Below are positions 56,073-64,000 of a DNA stretch of 64,000 bases, piece by piece. The notes under the pieces were generated by a model. It ran no database searches. It saw only the letters and a list, made by a program, of their open reading frames with translations, and was not told where the DNA came from. The position numbers were made by a program, and so were the translations under genes. This stretch comes from Bremerella alba. Lineage in GTDB: Bacteria > Planctomycetota > Planctomycetia > Pirellulales > Pirellulaceae. The stretch lies in the NCBI RefSeq assembly GCF_013618625.1, contig NZ_JABRWO010000005.1, positions 62,001-126,000 of the forward strand, given 5' to 3'. Numbering within the stretch: position 1 is the stretch's first letter; the number at the start of each line of letters is the position of its first letter.

Positions 56073-56789
56073 ATGCAGTTACTGGTCAGCGTACGTAGTC
56101 TCGAAGAAGCCAACTTGGTCGGTGGCGCAGGGGTCGATCTCATCGATCTGAAGGAACCTCACTATGGCTCGCTGGGAGCAACGTCTTCGGAGATTTGGCA
56201 AGCGGTCGTAAGCCAATGGCACAAACGCAGTCCGGTTAGCTTAGCCCTAGGGGAGCTGTCTGGCGTTTGTTCCGTCGACAAAGTGCCGCAGGAGACCCAT
56301 AGCGTAAAAATCGGCCTGGCCCACTGTGGCCGCACCCCAGGCTGGCAAGACAAGCTATCCGCCGTGATCGAGCAGCTACCCGGGAAGGTCCATCGCGTTG
56401 CGGTGCATTACGCCGACGCACACCTGGCAGAATCGCCATCGCTAGACGACGTACTGAATATGGCACTTCAGCTCGATTGCCAAACTTTCTTGGTCGATAC
56501 TTTCGACAAGTCAGCGGGCTCAGTTTTCAACCATCTGTCCACAACGCAGCTAGAGAAATTGCGTGAGCGGCTGCATTGCGAAGGGCGTCAATTTGCACTC
56601 GCGGGATCACTACTTGCACACCATTTACCCTCAGTGGTGCAGATTCAACCAGACATCGTGGCGGTAAGGGGCGCCGTTTGTCATCGAGAGCGAACAGGTG
56701 AAATCGATATCAAGTTACTTCGGTCTTTCCGAGAGCAGTTGCGAGTTGCTTTCCAACACAAAACGAGAAAAGTACTTTCTCGCGGTTAG
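56073..56789 (+). CDS. mfnB: MfnB-like (5-formylfuran-3-yl)methyl phosphate synthase
   Basis: 238 residues matching the DUF556/MfnB family, which condenses two glyceraldehyde-3-phosphates into the furan precursor of methanofuran. Key residues fall in register: VDLIDLKEPHYGSLGA (Asp25, Lys27 Schiff-base lysine), VKIG (Lys79), HYADAHL, VDTFDK (Asp142, Lys146), ALAGSL and VAVRGAVCHRERTGEI. The family occurs in methanogens, methylotrophs and planctomycetes with a tetrahydromethanopterin/methanofuran C1 pathway. ATG 56073. No other C1 gene is in this window. Confidence 0.85.
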   Translation: MQLLVSVRSLEEANLVGGAGVDLIDLKEPHYGSLGATSSEIWQAVVSQWHKRSPVSLALGELSGVCSVDKVPQETHSVKIGLAHCGRTPGWQDKLSAVIEQLPGKVHRVAVHYADAHLAESPSLDDVLNMALQLDCQTFLVDTFDKSAGSVFNHLSTTQLEKLRERLHCEGRQFALAGSLLAHHLPSVVQIQPDIVAVRGAVCHRERTGEIDIKLLRSFREQLRVAFQHKTRKVLSRG

Positions 56790-56843
56790 TCATTCTTTGT
56801 CCCCACTGGTGGTGGACTTACCGCGAAAGTCTCGACAAGTTGC

Positions 56844-56872
56844 TTGACTTTTGCATTTCGGGTTTCGATACT
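56844..56872 (+). promoter_or_regulatory. Strong sigma-70-like promoter
   Basis: TTGACT, 17-bp spacer, GATACT, ending 84 bp before the GTG of the 69-residue gene. Both boxes differ from consensus by one or two bases. Confidence 0.6.
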
Positions 56873-56956
56873 GGCGGATCGTTCTATGCTGCCGACTCGG
56901 CTTAGACAGAACGTAGATATATTCCGCTTCACTTGCCTTGCAAGGAGAAATCGACA

Positions 56957-57166
56957 GTGCCAAGTTCCGTTCTCGACGCGATTCGCCTAGGTATTTGGGA
57001 TTACGAACCGGAGAAAGTGGAGTCGAATCGATTTGATTCGACGGGTGCTCTACCAGGATCGAACGAAAAGTTAGATATCTTGGCACGTCGTCTCGCTGAT
57101 GGACTCCCCCTGTGGCACCCCGAAGATCGTCGCTCTTACGACGACACCATCAAGGCTGAAGAATAA
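56957..57166 (+). CDS. Small conserved-looking protein, 69 aa
   Basis: 69 residues, acidic, no membrane segment: SSVLDAIRLGIWDYEPEKV, then FDSTGALPGSNEKLDILARR and LADGLPLWHPEDRRSYDD. The dense pattern of Trp, Pro and charged residues looks like a real, constrained protein. GTG 56957 follows AAGGAG at ideal spacing; the longer open frame from 56933 does not. Own promoter upstream. Function unknown; I have seen similar small proteins in planctomycetes but cannot name a family. Confidence 0.7.
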   Translation: MPSSVLDAIRLGIWDYEPEKVESNRFDSTGALPGSNEKLDILARRLADGLPLWHPEDRRSYDDTIKAEE

Positions 57167-57283
57167 GCCGGCGAACGATGCCAACAGTGCTGATCGCTTA
57201 TCCACGGCTTGCATTCCTGGTTTAATCAACGAAAATTGGGCTAGTAACACCGCATTCGGAAGCCAATAACGAAGAGACACATC

Positions 57284-57598
57284 ATGCCTGGGTTCAAGGT
57301 TGAAGTTCCCCATCCCCTTGGTCAAGAAGAAGCCGCAAGTCGCGTCAAAAGCCTGCTCGAGCACTTACGGGGACGTTTCGACGGGCAGGTCAAGGACATG
57401 CAACAAACCTGGACCGAAGAAGATGTGATGCAATTCTCGTTCAAGACAGCTGGCCTGACCATCAAAGGCGAGATGGACGTGCAGCCAAATTCGGTGGTCG
57501 TGTCCGGCGACTTGCCATTTGCCGCGATGTTGTTCAAAGGCCGCATTGAAAGCTCGATCAAAGAAGAGCTTGCCAAGTGCCTGAGCGAACCGGCCTAG
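57284..57598 (+). CDS. Polyhydroxyalkanoic acid system family protein (PF09650-like)
   Basis: 104 residues: VEVPHPLGQEEAASRVKSLLEHL near the N-terminus, then MQFSFKTAGLTIKGEMDVQPNSVVVSGDLPFAAMLFKGRIES. This pattern fits the small PHA-granule-region family, whose role is unclear. ATG 57284. The stop abuts the stop of the convergent kinase gene. No PHA synthase is nearby, so a storage-polymer role is not supported by context. Confidence 0.75.
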   Translation: MPGFKVEVPHPLGQEEAASRVKSLLEHLRGRFDGQVKDMQQTWTEEDVMQFSFKTAGLTIKGEMDVQPNSVVVSGDLPFAAMLFKGRIESSIKEELAKCLSEPA

Positions 57599-59131
57599 TT
57601 ATTCGAGCCAGACCTTCACTTCGCGATGAGGGTCGGTCAACTCGAAGACATCTCCCGGGACGTACCCTCTTCGGCGGACGTCCCTTACGATTTCGACCAG
57701 GTCGATACGTTCTTGTTTGATCCGCCGCAACGTCTCGTCGTCGAGAAACTTCTCCAGGCGATCGATTGCCGCAGCCGCTAACGTGACACTGGCTTTCAAT
57801 TGACCGTCTCGCAAGACCTGCACTTTCAAGTGCTTGGCTAACGCTTTGTAATCTTGCGTGGGTAGGGACGGCAGGTTCAATTGGCCCATCGCGTGTTGGT
57901 GCGTAGCAACATGCGACTGCAGTGCGCGGCACCAAAGCACCTTGGCATCGAGCCCGGCGAGATAGGTGATCATCGCGTGGAACGAGCGAAGCAGGTATAG
58001 CAGCCCAGGAGGCCCCGCAATACGAAAGTTCATTCGTTCGTCTCCGAGCAAATCATTCAGCCGTTCGCTCAATCGCCAGTCGCTTGTGTCGTATGGGTGA
58101 TCGACGCAGAAGGGCTCTAGCAGCACACGGCTCAAAGCTGGCAGACGATCGGCGATCGGCTCAAGCAGTTCGTGGCGGAACCCGAGTGCGACCAGAAAGG
58201 GAAGGGGAGCCTCGCTTTGCTGGCGAGTGGCCTGGATGTATCGTAACAGCGTAATCCGCTCGGTCACATTCATGTGGTACACCGACCCAAAGTCGTACAA
58301 AACGATCTTCGGACCATCGCTCGTTCGTAGGAAGCGAACATTGCCAGGATGCAAATCGGCGTGCAATTGCCCATGCTCAAAGAGACTCTCGAGAAACCAG
58401 AAGAGCAAGCGGCGCCCCAGCACCGTCTTCTCTTCAGGACTCCATTGCGACTGAACCTCTTGCCAGGTCTCGCCATCGATCCACTCAGACACGAGGATGT
58501 TTTCGCACGACAATTCTTGCTCGACACGCGGGACGATCACCCACGGACTTCGCCCCGGACCATCAGCAAAATCGGCTTGAGCAGTTGCTTCCTGGCGATA
58601 ATCGAGTTCAGTCTTTAACCCTTCCAGGATCGTGTGGCGATATCCCTCCAGGTTAAATCCGTCTGACAGATTTCCGAACGGCTTGGCCAGCCAGCCAATC
58701 GCGGCCAGATCGGTCATGACGGCATTGTGAATGCCTGGGTATTGAATTTTGATCGCCAGTTTTCGACCATCGTGCCTCGTGGCCGCATGCACTTGTCCCA
58801 GAGACGCCGCTTTGCCGTGGGGGTCGATCTCTTGAAATAGTGTATCGGGGTCGATATCCCACGCGGTCTGCAAGATCGGCCGTATGGCCGACCAGGGCAG
58901 GGGATCGGCCGACTCGTAGAGAGAACCGAAGGCATCTTGCTCCGATGGATCGGCAGAGAAGGCCATCATCTGGCCCATCTTCTGTGGCAGTCCTCGCATT
59001 CTTCCCAGGCGATCGGCAACTAGTTTCTGGGCGGCCAGCTGGGCCTTCTCGTCGTGTGACCAGCGAACCTTAACCGCGTCTTTGGCAAGTTGTGCGTAGT
59101 TCCAGGTACGGCGAATCGACTCGACTGGCAT
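57599..59131 (-). CDS. ABC1/UbiB/AarF-family atypical kinase
   Basis: 510 residues. Atypical protein kinase-like fold: the KxGQ motif as GLPQKMGQMMAFSADPSEQ, LAIKIQYPGIHNAVMTD (nucleotide Lys), LHADLHPGNVRFL (catalytic loop) and KIVLYDFGSVYHM (metal Asp). Family members act in quinone or isoprenoid lipid homeostasis, mostly as ATPases. ATG 59131 follows a G-rich site; 59197 is an open alternative adding 22 residues. Confidence 0.88.
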   Translation of the reverse strand: MPVESIRRTWNYAQLAKDAVKVRWSHDEKAQLAAQKLVADRLGRMRGLPQKMGQMMAFSADPSEQDAFGSLYESADPLPWSAIRPILQTAWDIDPDTLFQEIDPHGKAASLGQVHAATRHDGRKLAIKIQYPGIHNAVMTDLAAIGWLAKPFGNLSDGFNLEGYRHTILEGLKTELDYRQEATAQADFADGPGRSPWVIVPRVEQELSCENILVSEWIDGETWQEVQSQWSPEEKTVLGRRLLFWFLESLFEHGQLHADLHPGNVRFLRTSDGPKIVLYDFGSVYHMNVTERITLLRYIQATRQQSEAPLPFLVALGFRHELLEPIADRLPALSRVLLEPFCVDHPYDTSDWRLSERLNDLLGDERMNFRIAGPPGLLYLLRSFHAMITYLAGLDAKVLWCRALQSHVATHQHAMGQLNLPSLPTQDYKALAKHLKVQVLRDGQLKASVTLAAAAIDRLEKFLDDETLRRIKQERIDLVEIVRDVRRRGYVPGDVFELTDPHREVKVWLE

Positions 59132-59264
59132 GGCTAATCGCCCCCATTGATCATCCAGAAGAAGGGGCCTCTTCCAAGCAGGCCCTTGCCACTTCATCGT
59201 CCCTGTTTGCCTGCCAGCGTGAGCGAACAGGCGTCTGTTACGGTTATGTGGACTCTGCCGACAA

Positions 59265-59870
59265 CTACGTGGACGCGCGGAGCGTTTCTCGCATCTTAGG
59301 ATCTGGCAGGAACAAGATTTTCCAGTTCAACGTTTCTCTGCCTTGCAGGAAAGTGGTCTGACAAATCAGCACGTCGGTGGTCTCTTGAACCTGCTCCATG
59401 AGGGCCTGCTGTAGCACGCAGACACCGTAGTCTTGTAGAAAAATCGGAGGAGATGGAACGAATTCACTGTTCACTAGGCGAGCAATCGCATTGAAGTAAG
59501 CACAGCCAAGGATGTTGCCGGTTTCATTTAGGGCCGATCGCTCTAGCTCGGACCACTCTGATTCAGTCGAAACATCTTGCTTGAACAGCGATGCCGCCAG
59601 GCGTCGACCGTTTTCCTCGTCGAAGGTGAGAATCATCGTTCCCCCGATCTCTCCTTCGATCGTCAGGACGACCATCGTCAGCAAGTCCATCCCAAGATCA
59701 AACTCTTGAGATACCATCTCTATTGGTATCTCGCGAACGCAATCTAAGGACAGCGATATCTTTCCGCCAGTCCAGACGCTCATGGCTTGCGAAGCTTCTT
59801 CGGTCGCCGCACCCAGTACTTTCTGGAGCATCGGTAGCTGATGGGAATCTGCGCTAGTGATCATATCCAT
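59265..59870 (-). CDS. cheC: CheC-family chemotaxis phosphatase/inhibitor
   Basis: 201 residues. One full CheC/CheX active-site helix is present: ERSALNETGNILGCAYFNAIARL (E-x2-N with the nearby pattern). The matching N-terminal repeat (VLGAATEEASQAMSVWTGGKI) lacks the E-x2-N residues, so only one site should work. CheC dephosphorylates CheY. ATG 59870 is 10 bp after the cheA stop, so the two are co-transcribed; the frame is open upstream to 60017 but overlaps cheA. Confidence 0.82.
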   Translation of the reverse strand: MDMITSADSHQLPMLQKVLGAATEEASQAMSVWTGGKISLSLDCVREIPIEMVSQEFDLGMDLLTMVVLTIEGEIGGTMILTFDEENGRRLAASLFKQDVSTESEWSELERSALNETGNILGCAYFNAIARLVNSEFVPSPPIFLQDYGVCVLQQALMEQVQETTDVLICQTTFLQGRETLNWKILFLPDPKMRETLRAST

Positions 59871-59880
59871 GAGTCGGGTC

Positions 59881-62868
59881 CTAACAAACAGTTGTTTCCA
59901 CCTGGCTGCGGATGGCCAAATCAATGACCGCAACCGGATCGAGGATAAGAGCGACACGGCCATTGCCCAGCACACAAGCGCCGGCAATGCCTTCGACGTT
60001 CTGATAGTTCTCGGCAAGCGACTTCACGACGACATCCTCTTCACCCAAGATTCCATCCACAACTAGCCCTACCTCTCGGCTGTCATTGCGGATAATGATC
60101 ATGGTGACATCCCCTTGCGAAGTCATCCGCTGAGTTGGCTCGCTCCATTGGAACGTATTGTGCAGTTCAACCACAGAAACGGGTCGTCCACGAACCATAG
60201 CCGTTTCTTTGCCATGAACCGTTCGTAGTTCATCGCGTCGGAAGCAAACAATCTCCACGATCGATTCGACAGGAATCGAAAACAGATCGTCATCAATTCG
60301 AGCCATCAGGCTCGGCAAAATTGCCATGGTCAACGGCAGCTTAATGGTAAAGACGGTTCCTTCGCCATGCTTGCTATCGACTTCGACGACCCCATTGATC
60401 GATTCGATCTTGGCACGGACGATATCCATCCCCATGCCTCGGCCAGAAATCTCGGTGATCGCCTCGGCAGTACTAAAGCCTGGCTCCCAGATTAACTGGT
60501 AGATCTGTTGGTCGGTCATGCGGTCGAGATCTACCTGCGTGACGAGACCTTTCTCGATAGCCTTTTTGGCAATTTTTTCTCGGCTCAATCCGCGGCCGTC
60601 ATCGTTCACTTGAATGACGATACTGTTGCCGCGATGAAATGCATTGAGCGTGATGGTGCCACAGGTCCCTTTCCCGGCGGCGATTCGATCTTCCGGCAAT
60701 TCAATGCCGTGATCGGCCGAGTTGCGAACCATGTGAATCAGCGGGTCTCCTAACTCATCGATCATGCGTTTATCGAGTTCGGTCTTCTCCCCGTTAATTT
60801 CAAGCGCGATCTCTTTGCCGTTGGTTCGTGAAATGTCTCGCACCACACGGCGAAAACGCCCAAACAAAGGACCGATCGGGACCATTCTCGTATCCATGAT
60901 CGTCTTCTGAATGCCATCGGTAACGCGGTCTAACTGGTGAACGGCATCAAAGAAGCTGGTCATTCCCGAACGAATGGCATCCATTCGTCGCATCTCTTTA
61001 TTGATAGCTTCAAGATTCTGCTGAATCTTCCGAACCTGAGCATAGACTGCTCCGATCTCCTTGGCTTCCCTTTTCGCTTTGCCACCACCCGTTTCCCCCA
61101 GCAACTTTTGGCACATGAGGTCGGTGGAATCGAGCCACTGCTGACATTGTTTATGCGGGACGGCATCTCGCAGGTTTTCGCCCAACTGATTGAAACGGGC
61201 TTTGCTAATTACCAATTGTCCGGCCAGGTTCATTAACTGATCAAGTCGTTCGATATCGACTCGCAGTGTTTCAGCTGGCTTGGCATGGGATGATTCTGCA
61301 GGCTTGCCAACGTTTGCCGCAACCGGCTTGGCTTCAAGGACCTTGGCTTCCGGCACCTTGGGGATCGCAATCTCCTGCTTCACAGGCGGTGCAGCGACCT
61401 TATCCGTTTCCAATTCAACATGCGGAGCTTCCCTCGGCAAATCGTTCTTCTGCTCTTCTTGCGTCTTAGGAACAACGCTTTGGTCGCGTTCGAGTTGCGT
61501 TATCTGAACTTCCATGACACCAGAAACGTTCAACAGACTATAAATCGCTGTGTCTTCTAGTTTTGTAATCAGGCCGATTACGATTCCTGATAGCTCGCTG
61601 ATGGAATCAAGCTCGCTCCTCTGAGGACTCGTCAGAAGGACTTTGCCATTTCGGGCCAACTTCTCGCAAAGCAGTTGGGCCTTGAGACCGACTAAGGGGA
61701 CGCTGCTCGCCAACTGAACTTTTGCAATCAATAAGCGATCGGCATCATTTTCGAAGTGGTCGCCGGCAAGTTGCAGAAGCTCTTGCGGATCTAACATATC
61801 CGGCTCGTTACTCGGTTCTTCTTCGCCGGCACTTTCGACAGGTTCGCTGACCGACTCGCATTCGGCTTCCGCAGCAAGCAATTCACTGGCACACGTGGCA
61901 AAATCAACTTCCACCTGCTCGCCACTTCGAAGACCTTTTAAGTAGGCACGCAGGGCATCGGCGCAACTCAGCAGGGCATCGATCAGGAAAGGATCTAAGC
62001 CTTTTTCGGCATCTCGGTGACGTTGCAAAACGTCTTCCATCATATGAGCCAGCTTGGCAGGTCGATTCAGACCGATGGAAGCCGCTGAACCTTTAATGCG
62101 ATGCGATGTGCACATCAGCGTGCGTACCGACTCTATCTGCGATGAAACATTCGATTCGAGCAACAAGTCGGCCATTTCATCCAGCGACATCTCGGACTCG
62201 TCAAGGAAGATCGCCATATATTTCGCGGGAACTTCGGCCTCGTCGATAACATCGGCGAACATTTCCGTGCAATCAAACGCATCAACTTGCGGCGAAGTAG
62301 CTGGCAGATCAGAGGCTGGTTCCATGATTGCTTCTTTTTCAGTCATTGGTTTTGGCTCAGTTTCCACAGAGGGTACAGGACTACCAAACGCATCATCGAC
62401 GTCTCCTTGTGCCCCTTGCTCTTTCAGGGCTCCGCCTGCGACGAGCACCTCAGTGATTGCAGCAATTTGCGGCTCGCAGTCCAAATCATCGGATTGCGTG
62501 TCGCGGAGGTGGTCGATTAATTCACTCAAGCGATCTACGGATGCATAGACAACACCGACCACATTTCGTTCGATGGTCAGCTGACCACGGCGGGCAGCGT
62601 CGAAGACATTCTCGATGTTGTGCGTCAACCCATTGATACGAGGCAATCCCAACATCGCGGAAAGGCCTTTAATGCTGTGTGCTGAACGAAACATGTCGTT
62701 CAGCAATGCCTCGTCGATGGCGATGCCGGAGCCGGCTTCATCCTGAACCCATTGCTCCAATTCCATCAAACGGTCGTTGATTCGATCGATCAGTTGCGTC
62801 GACTCATCGAGGAAATCTGTCAACAAATCGTCGGAACAATCATCTTGCATCGCAGTATCGCTGTTCAT
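59881..62868 (-). CDS. cheA: Chemotaxis histidine kinase CheA with two HPt domains
   Basis: 995 residues. Two N-terminal HPt domains: FRSAHSIKGLSAMLG (His64) and MCTSHRIKGSAASIG (His256). A linker region and a third helical region (about 390-490) precede the dimerisation domain (RVDIERLDQLMNLAGQLVIS), the HATPase domain with HMVRNSADHGIE and DDGRGLSREKIAK, and a C-terminal CheW-like domain (LMARIDDDLFSIPVESIVEIV). Autophosphorylates and passes phosphate to CheY/CheB. ATG 62868; 62895 and 62850 are alternatives. 57 bp after cheR. Confidence 0.95.
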   Translation of the reverse strand: MNSDTAMQDDCSDDLLTDFLDESTQLIDRINDRLMELEQWVQDEAGSGIAIDEALLNDMFRSAHSIKGLSAMLGLPRINGLTHNIENVFDAARRGQLTIERNVVGVVYASVDRLSELIDHLRDTQSDDLDCEPQIAAITEVLVAGGALKEQGAQGDVDDAFGSPVPSVETEPKPMTEKEAIMEPASDLPATSPQVDAFDCTEMFADVIDEAEVPAKYMAIFLDESEMSLDEMADLLLESNVSSQIESVRTLMCTSHRIKGSAASIGLNRPAKLAHMMEDVLQRHRDAEKGLDPFLIDALLSCADALRAYLKGLRSGEQVEVDFATCASELLAAEAECESVSEPVESAGEEEPSNEPDMLDPQELLQLAGDHFENDADRLLIAKVQLASSVPLVGLKAQLLCEKLARNGKVLLTSPQRSELDSISELSGIVIGLITKLEDTAIYSLLNVSGVMEVQITQLERDQSVVPKTQEEQKNDLPREAPHVELETDKVAAPPVKQEIAIPKVPEAKVLEAKPVAANVGKPAESSHAKPAETLRVDIERLDQLMNLAGQLVISKARFNQLGENLRDAVPHKQCQQWLDSTDLMCQKLLGETGGGKAKREAKEIGAVYAQVRKIQQNLEAINKEMRRMDAIRSGMTSFFDAVHQLDRVTDGIQKTIMDTRMVPIGPLFGRFRRVVRDISRTNGKEIALEINGEKTELDKRMIDELGDPLIHMVRNSADHGIELPEDRIAAGKGTCGTITLNAFHRGNSIVIQVNDDGRGLSREKIAKKAIEKGLVTQVDLDRMTDQQIYQLIWEPGFSTAEAITEISGRGMGMDIVRAKIESINGVVEVDSKHGEGTVFTIKLPLTMAILPSLMARIDDDLFSIPVESIVEIVCFRRDELRTVHGKETAMVRGRPVSVVELHNTFQWSEPTQRMTSQGDVTMIIIRNDSREVGLVVDGILGEEDVVVKSLAENYQNVEGIAGACVLGNGRVALILDPVAVIDLAIRSQVETTVC

Positions 62869-62925
62869 TATCTTGCCCCAATTTTGCAAAACCAAGTTTT
62901 GCGTCTGCCGTTACTCTCGCATCTG

Positions 62926-63753
62926 CTATTTCCGCAGATAAAGCCAGGGATGAATTCGGTCGAATCCACCCATCAGATCGCCGATTCCTTCGGCTGCACC
63001 GGCGACTAAATAGCTGCCTGGCTTCATTACTTGTTCCACATTGTGCATGACGCGTTTCTTAGAATCGGCATTGAAGTAGATCAATACGTTCTTCAAAAAC
63101 ACGAGATCAAACGACGGCTCTGCAAGTCGATCCAGCAGATTATGTTGCCGGAATTTCGTCATCGACCGGAGCTTCGCATTGGGCTCCCAGATCGTTGCTC
63201 CGCCTAGCTGGCTGAAATACCGACGCTTCAAGGCGTCCGGTACCAAACGCATCGCGCGTTCGTTGAATTTCGCTTCTTGGGCATCCTGCACCGCTCCGAC
63301 ACCAATATCGGTTCCCAGTATCTGCACCCGCCAAGCGGCAGGATTCCGAAGGCCATCAGCAATACATGTTGCGATCGAATAGGCTTCGTCACCGGTACTA
63401 CAAGCGGCCGACCAGATACGCAGTGCATTTTTGCCCGTCTTTTGAAACTCGGGCAAAAACGTTCCGCGAAGCCAATTCCAGTTGGAATCGTCGCGAAAAA
63501 GGTACGTCTCGTGCGTCGTTACTTCCTGCAGAAACCCATCCCACTCGGCGTGCGAGATAGGAAGTTTCTTCAGAAAGTTGTAGTACTGCTCGAAATCGGT
63601 GATTCCCGACTCTTTCAACCGACGGCGAATGCGGTTGGAAAGTAATTGTTTCTTCGCCGGCGAAATTTCGATCCCGGCTACATCGTAGATCATTTTTGCA
63701 TAACGCCGCATCTGATCGTCGGTGACCTGTGCGGTGGCGGTTAGTGAGCTCAT
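62926..63753 (-). CDS. cheR: Chemotaxis protein methyltransferase CheR
   Basis: 275 residues; uses S-adenosylmethionine to methylate receptor glutamates. N-terminal helical domain (RYAKMIYDVAGIEISPAKKQLL, NRIRRRLKESGITDFEQYY), then VTTHETYLFRDDSNWNWL, the SAM site RIWSAACSTGDEAYSIA, LGTDIGVGAVQDAQ and FDLVFLKNVLIYF. ATG 63753. A hairpin separates it from the receptor gene. Confidence 0.95.
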   Translation of the reverse strand: MSSLTATAQVTDDQMRRYAKMIYDVAGIEISPAKKQLLSNRIRRRLKESGITDFEQYYNFLKKLPISHAEWDGFLQEVTTHETYLFRDDSNWNWLRGTFLPEFQKTGKNALRIWSAACSTGDEAYSIATCIADGLRNPAAWRVQILGTDIGVGAVQDAQEAKFNERAMRLVPDALKRRYFSQLGGATIWEPNAKLRSMTKFRQHNLLDRLAEPSFDLVFLKNVLIYFNADSKKRVMHNVEQVMKPGSYLVAGAAEGIGDLMGGFDRIHPWLYLRK

Positions 63754-63792
63754 GCGTTGTTTCCTTAGTCAATCGTTCCTGCCCAAAACGGG

Positions 63793-63838
63793 TGTCAACT
63801 CGTCTCGCGGCATCTAGCCACCGGCGAGACGAGTGACA
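63793..63838. terminator. Strong hairpin between mcp and cheR
   Basis: ACTCGTCTCGC/GCGAGACGAGT (63798-63808 with 63824-63834), extended to 15 pairs with one bulge. No immediate T-run on the minus strand; may lower read-through from the receptor gene into cheRAC. Confidence 0.5.
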
Positions 63839-63854
63839 GGGTTTGCTTACTCGC

Positions 63855-64000
63855 TTAGATACGGAAGCGGCTGACCAATTCGCGAAGCATGGTGGCTTGA
63901 GCACCCAATTCTTCGCTGCTCGACGCCATCTCTTCCGAAGCGGCTGCCGATTGCTCGGTGACGCCGGAAACCTGCTGAATTGCTCCAGCAACTTCGTTGG
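63855..64000 (-). CDS. Methyl-accepting chemotaxis protein, C-terminal end (5' part missing)
   Basis: Only the last 48 codons are in the window: VAGAIQQVSGVTEQSAAASE, EMASSSEELGAQATMLRELV and the end SRFRI. This is the C-terminal methylation helix of a receptor, with Glu/Gln pairs in the EQSAAASEEM context. Stop TAA at 63857-63855. Upstream part lies beyond the right edge. Confidence 0.9.
   Translation of the reverse strand, partial: NEVAGAIQQVSGVTEQSAAASEEMASSSEELGAQATMLRELVSRFRI

Overview
The window is about 55-57% GC by eye and looks like a chromosomal segment of a planctomycete, most likely Pirellulaceae (Blastopirellula/Bremerella-like). The signs are small membrane proteins with an N-terminal NPY/NPF-x-SP motif, a homologue of the furan-phosphate synthase of methanofuran synthesis, many secreted low-complexity proteins, TTG/GTG starts and loose, short operons. 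I see no phage, integron, insertion sequence or CRISPR array. Genus-level placement is inference.

Layout. 1-4520 (minus): an iron-sulfur operon read as SufR-like regulator, an orphan nuoB, sufC, sufB, sufD (sufD runs off the left edge). 4811-7915 (plus): an AGCS amino-acid transporter with a large extra N-terminal domain and a membrane protein with a pseudopilin-like tail. 8070-12955: a tRNA-modification neighbourhood (two Dus dihydrouridine synthases and QueG) with two secreted proteins between. 13305-19670 (minus): a sugar-phosphate cluster read as PPi-type phosphofructokinase, HAD hydrolase, gnd, SDR, zwf. 19800-26371: Na+/Ca2+ exchanger, CBS protein, fabI, SDR, thioredoxin, glyA. 26495-29425: a more accessory-looking patch with a SUKH (SMI1/KNR4) protein, a glycine-zipper protein, a gene-poor stretch and a CAP-domain secreted protein. 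29620-36149: prolyl oligopeptidase, mnmA, a secreted protein, an enolase-superfamily enzyme and a NarL-type response regulator. 36797-36868: tRNA-Cys. 37120-38238: three small proteins, one with a Shine-Dalgarno sequence that can be folded into a 16-bp stem and one HPt-like. 38365-43752 (minus): marR-adaptor-RND pump operon. 43958-55782: mixed housekeeping genes (MazG-like, nitroreductase, uvrB, RNase D, NhaD) and secreted or membrane proteins. 56073-59131: MfnB homologue, a 69-residue conserved-looking protein, a PHA-system protein and an ABC1/UbiB kinase. 59265-64000 (minus): chemotaxis cluster mcp-cheR-cheA-cheC.

How the genes work together. The suf operon should build Fe-S clusters under a cluster-sensing repressor; the embedded nuoB carries all four N2-cluster cysteines. 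The sugar cluster joins the oxidative pentose phosphate pathway (zwf, gnd) to a reversible PPi-dependent step of glycolysis. The chemotaxis genes supply receptor, methyltransferase, kinase and phosphatase for one signalling complex. The best leads for something new are the suf-embedded nuoB, the MfnB homologue, the SD-masking hairpin at 37042-37111, the HPt-like orphan at 37598, the SUKH/glycine-zipper pair that seems to share a small domain, and a plus-strand transcript end at 13196-13276 with no gene to explain it.
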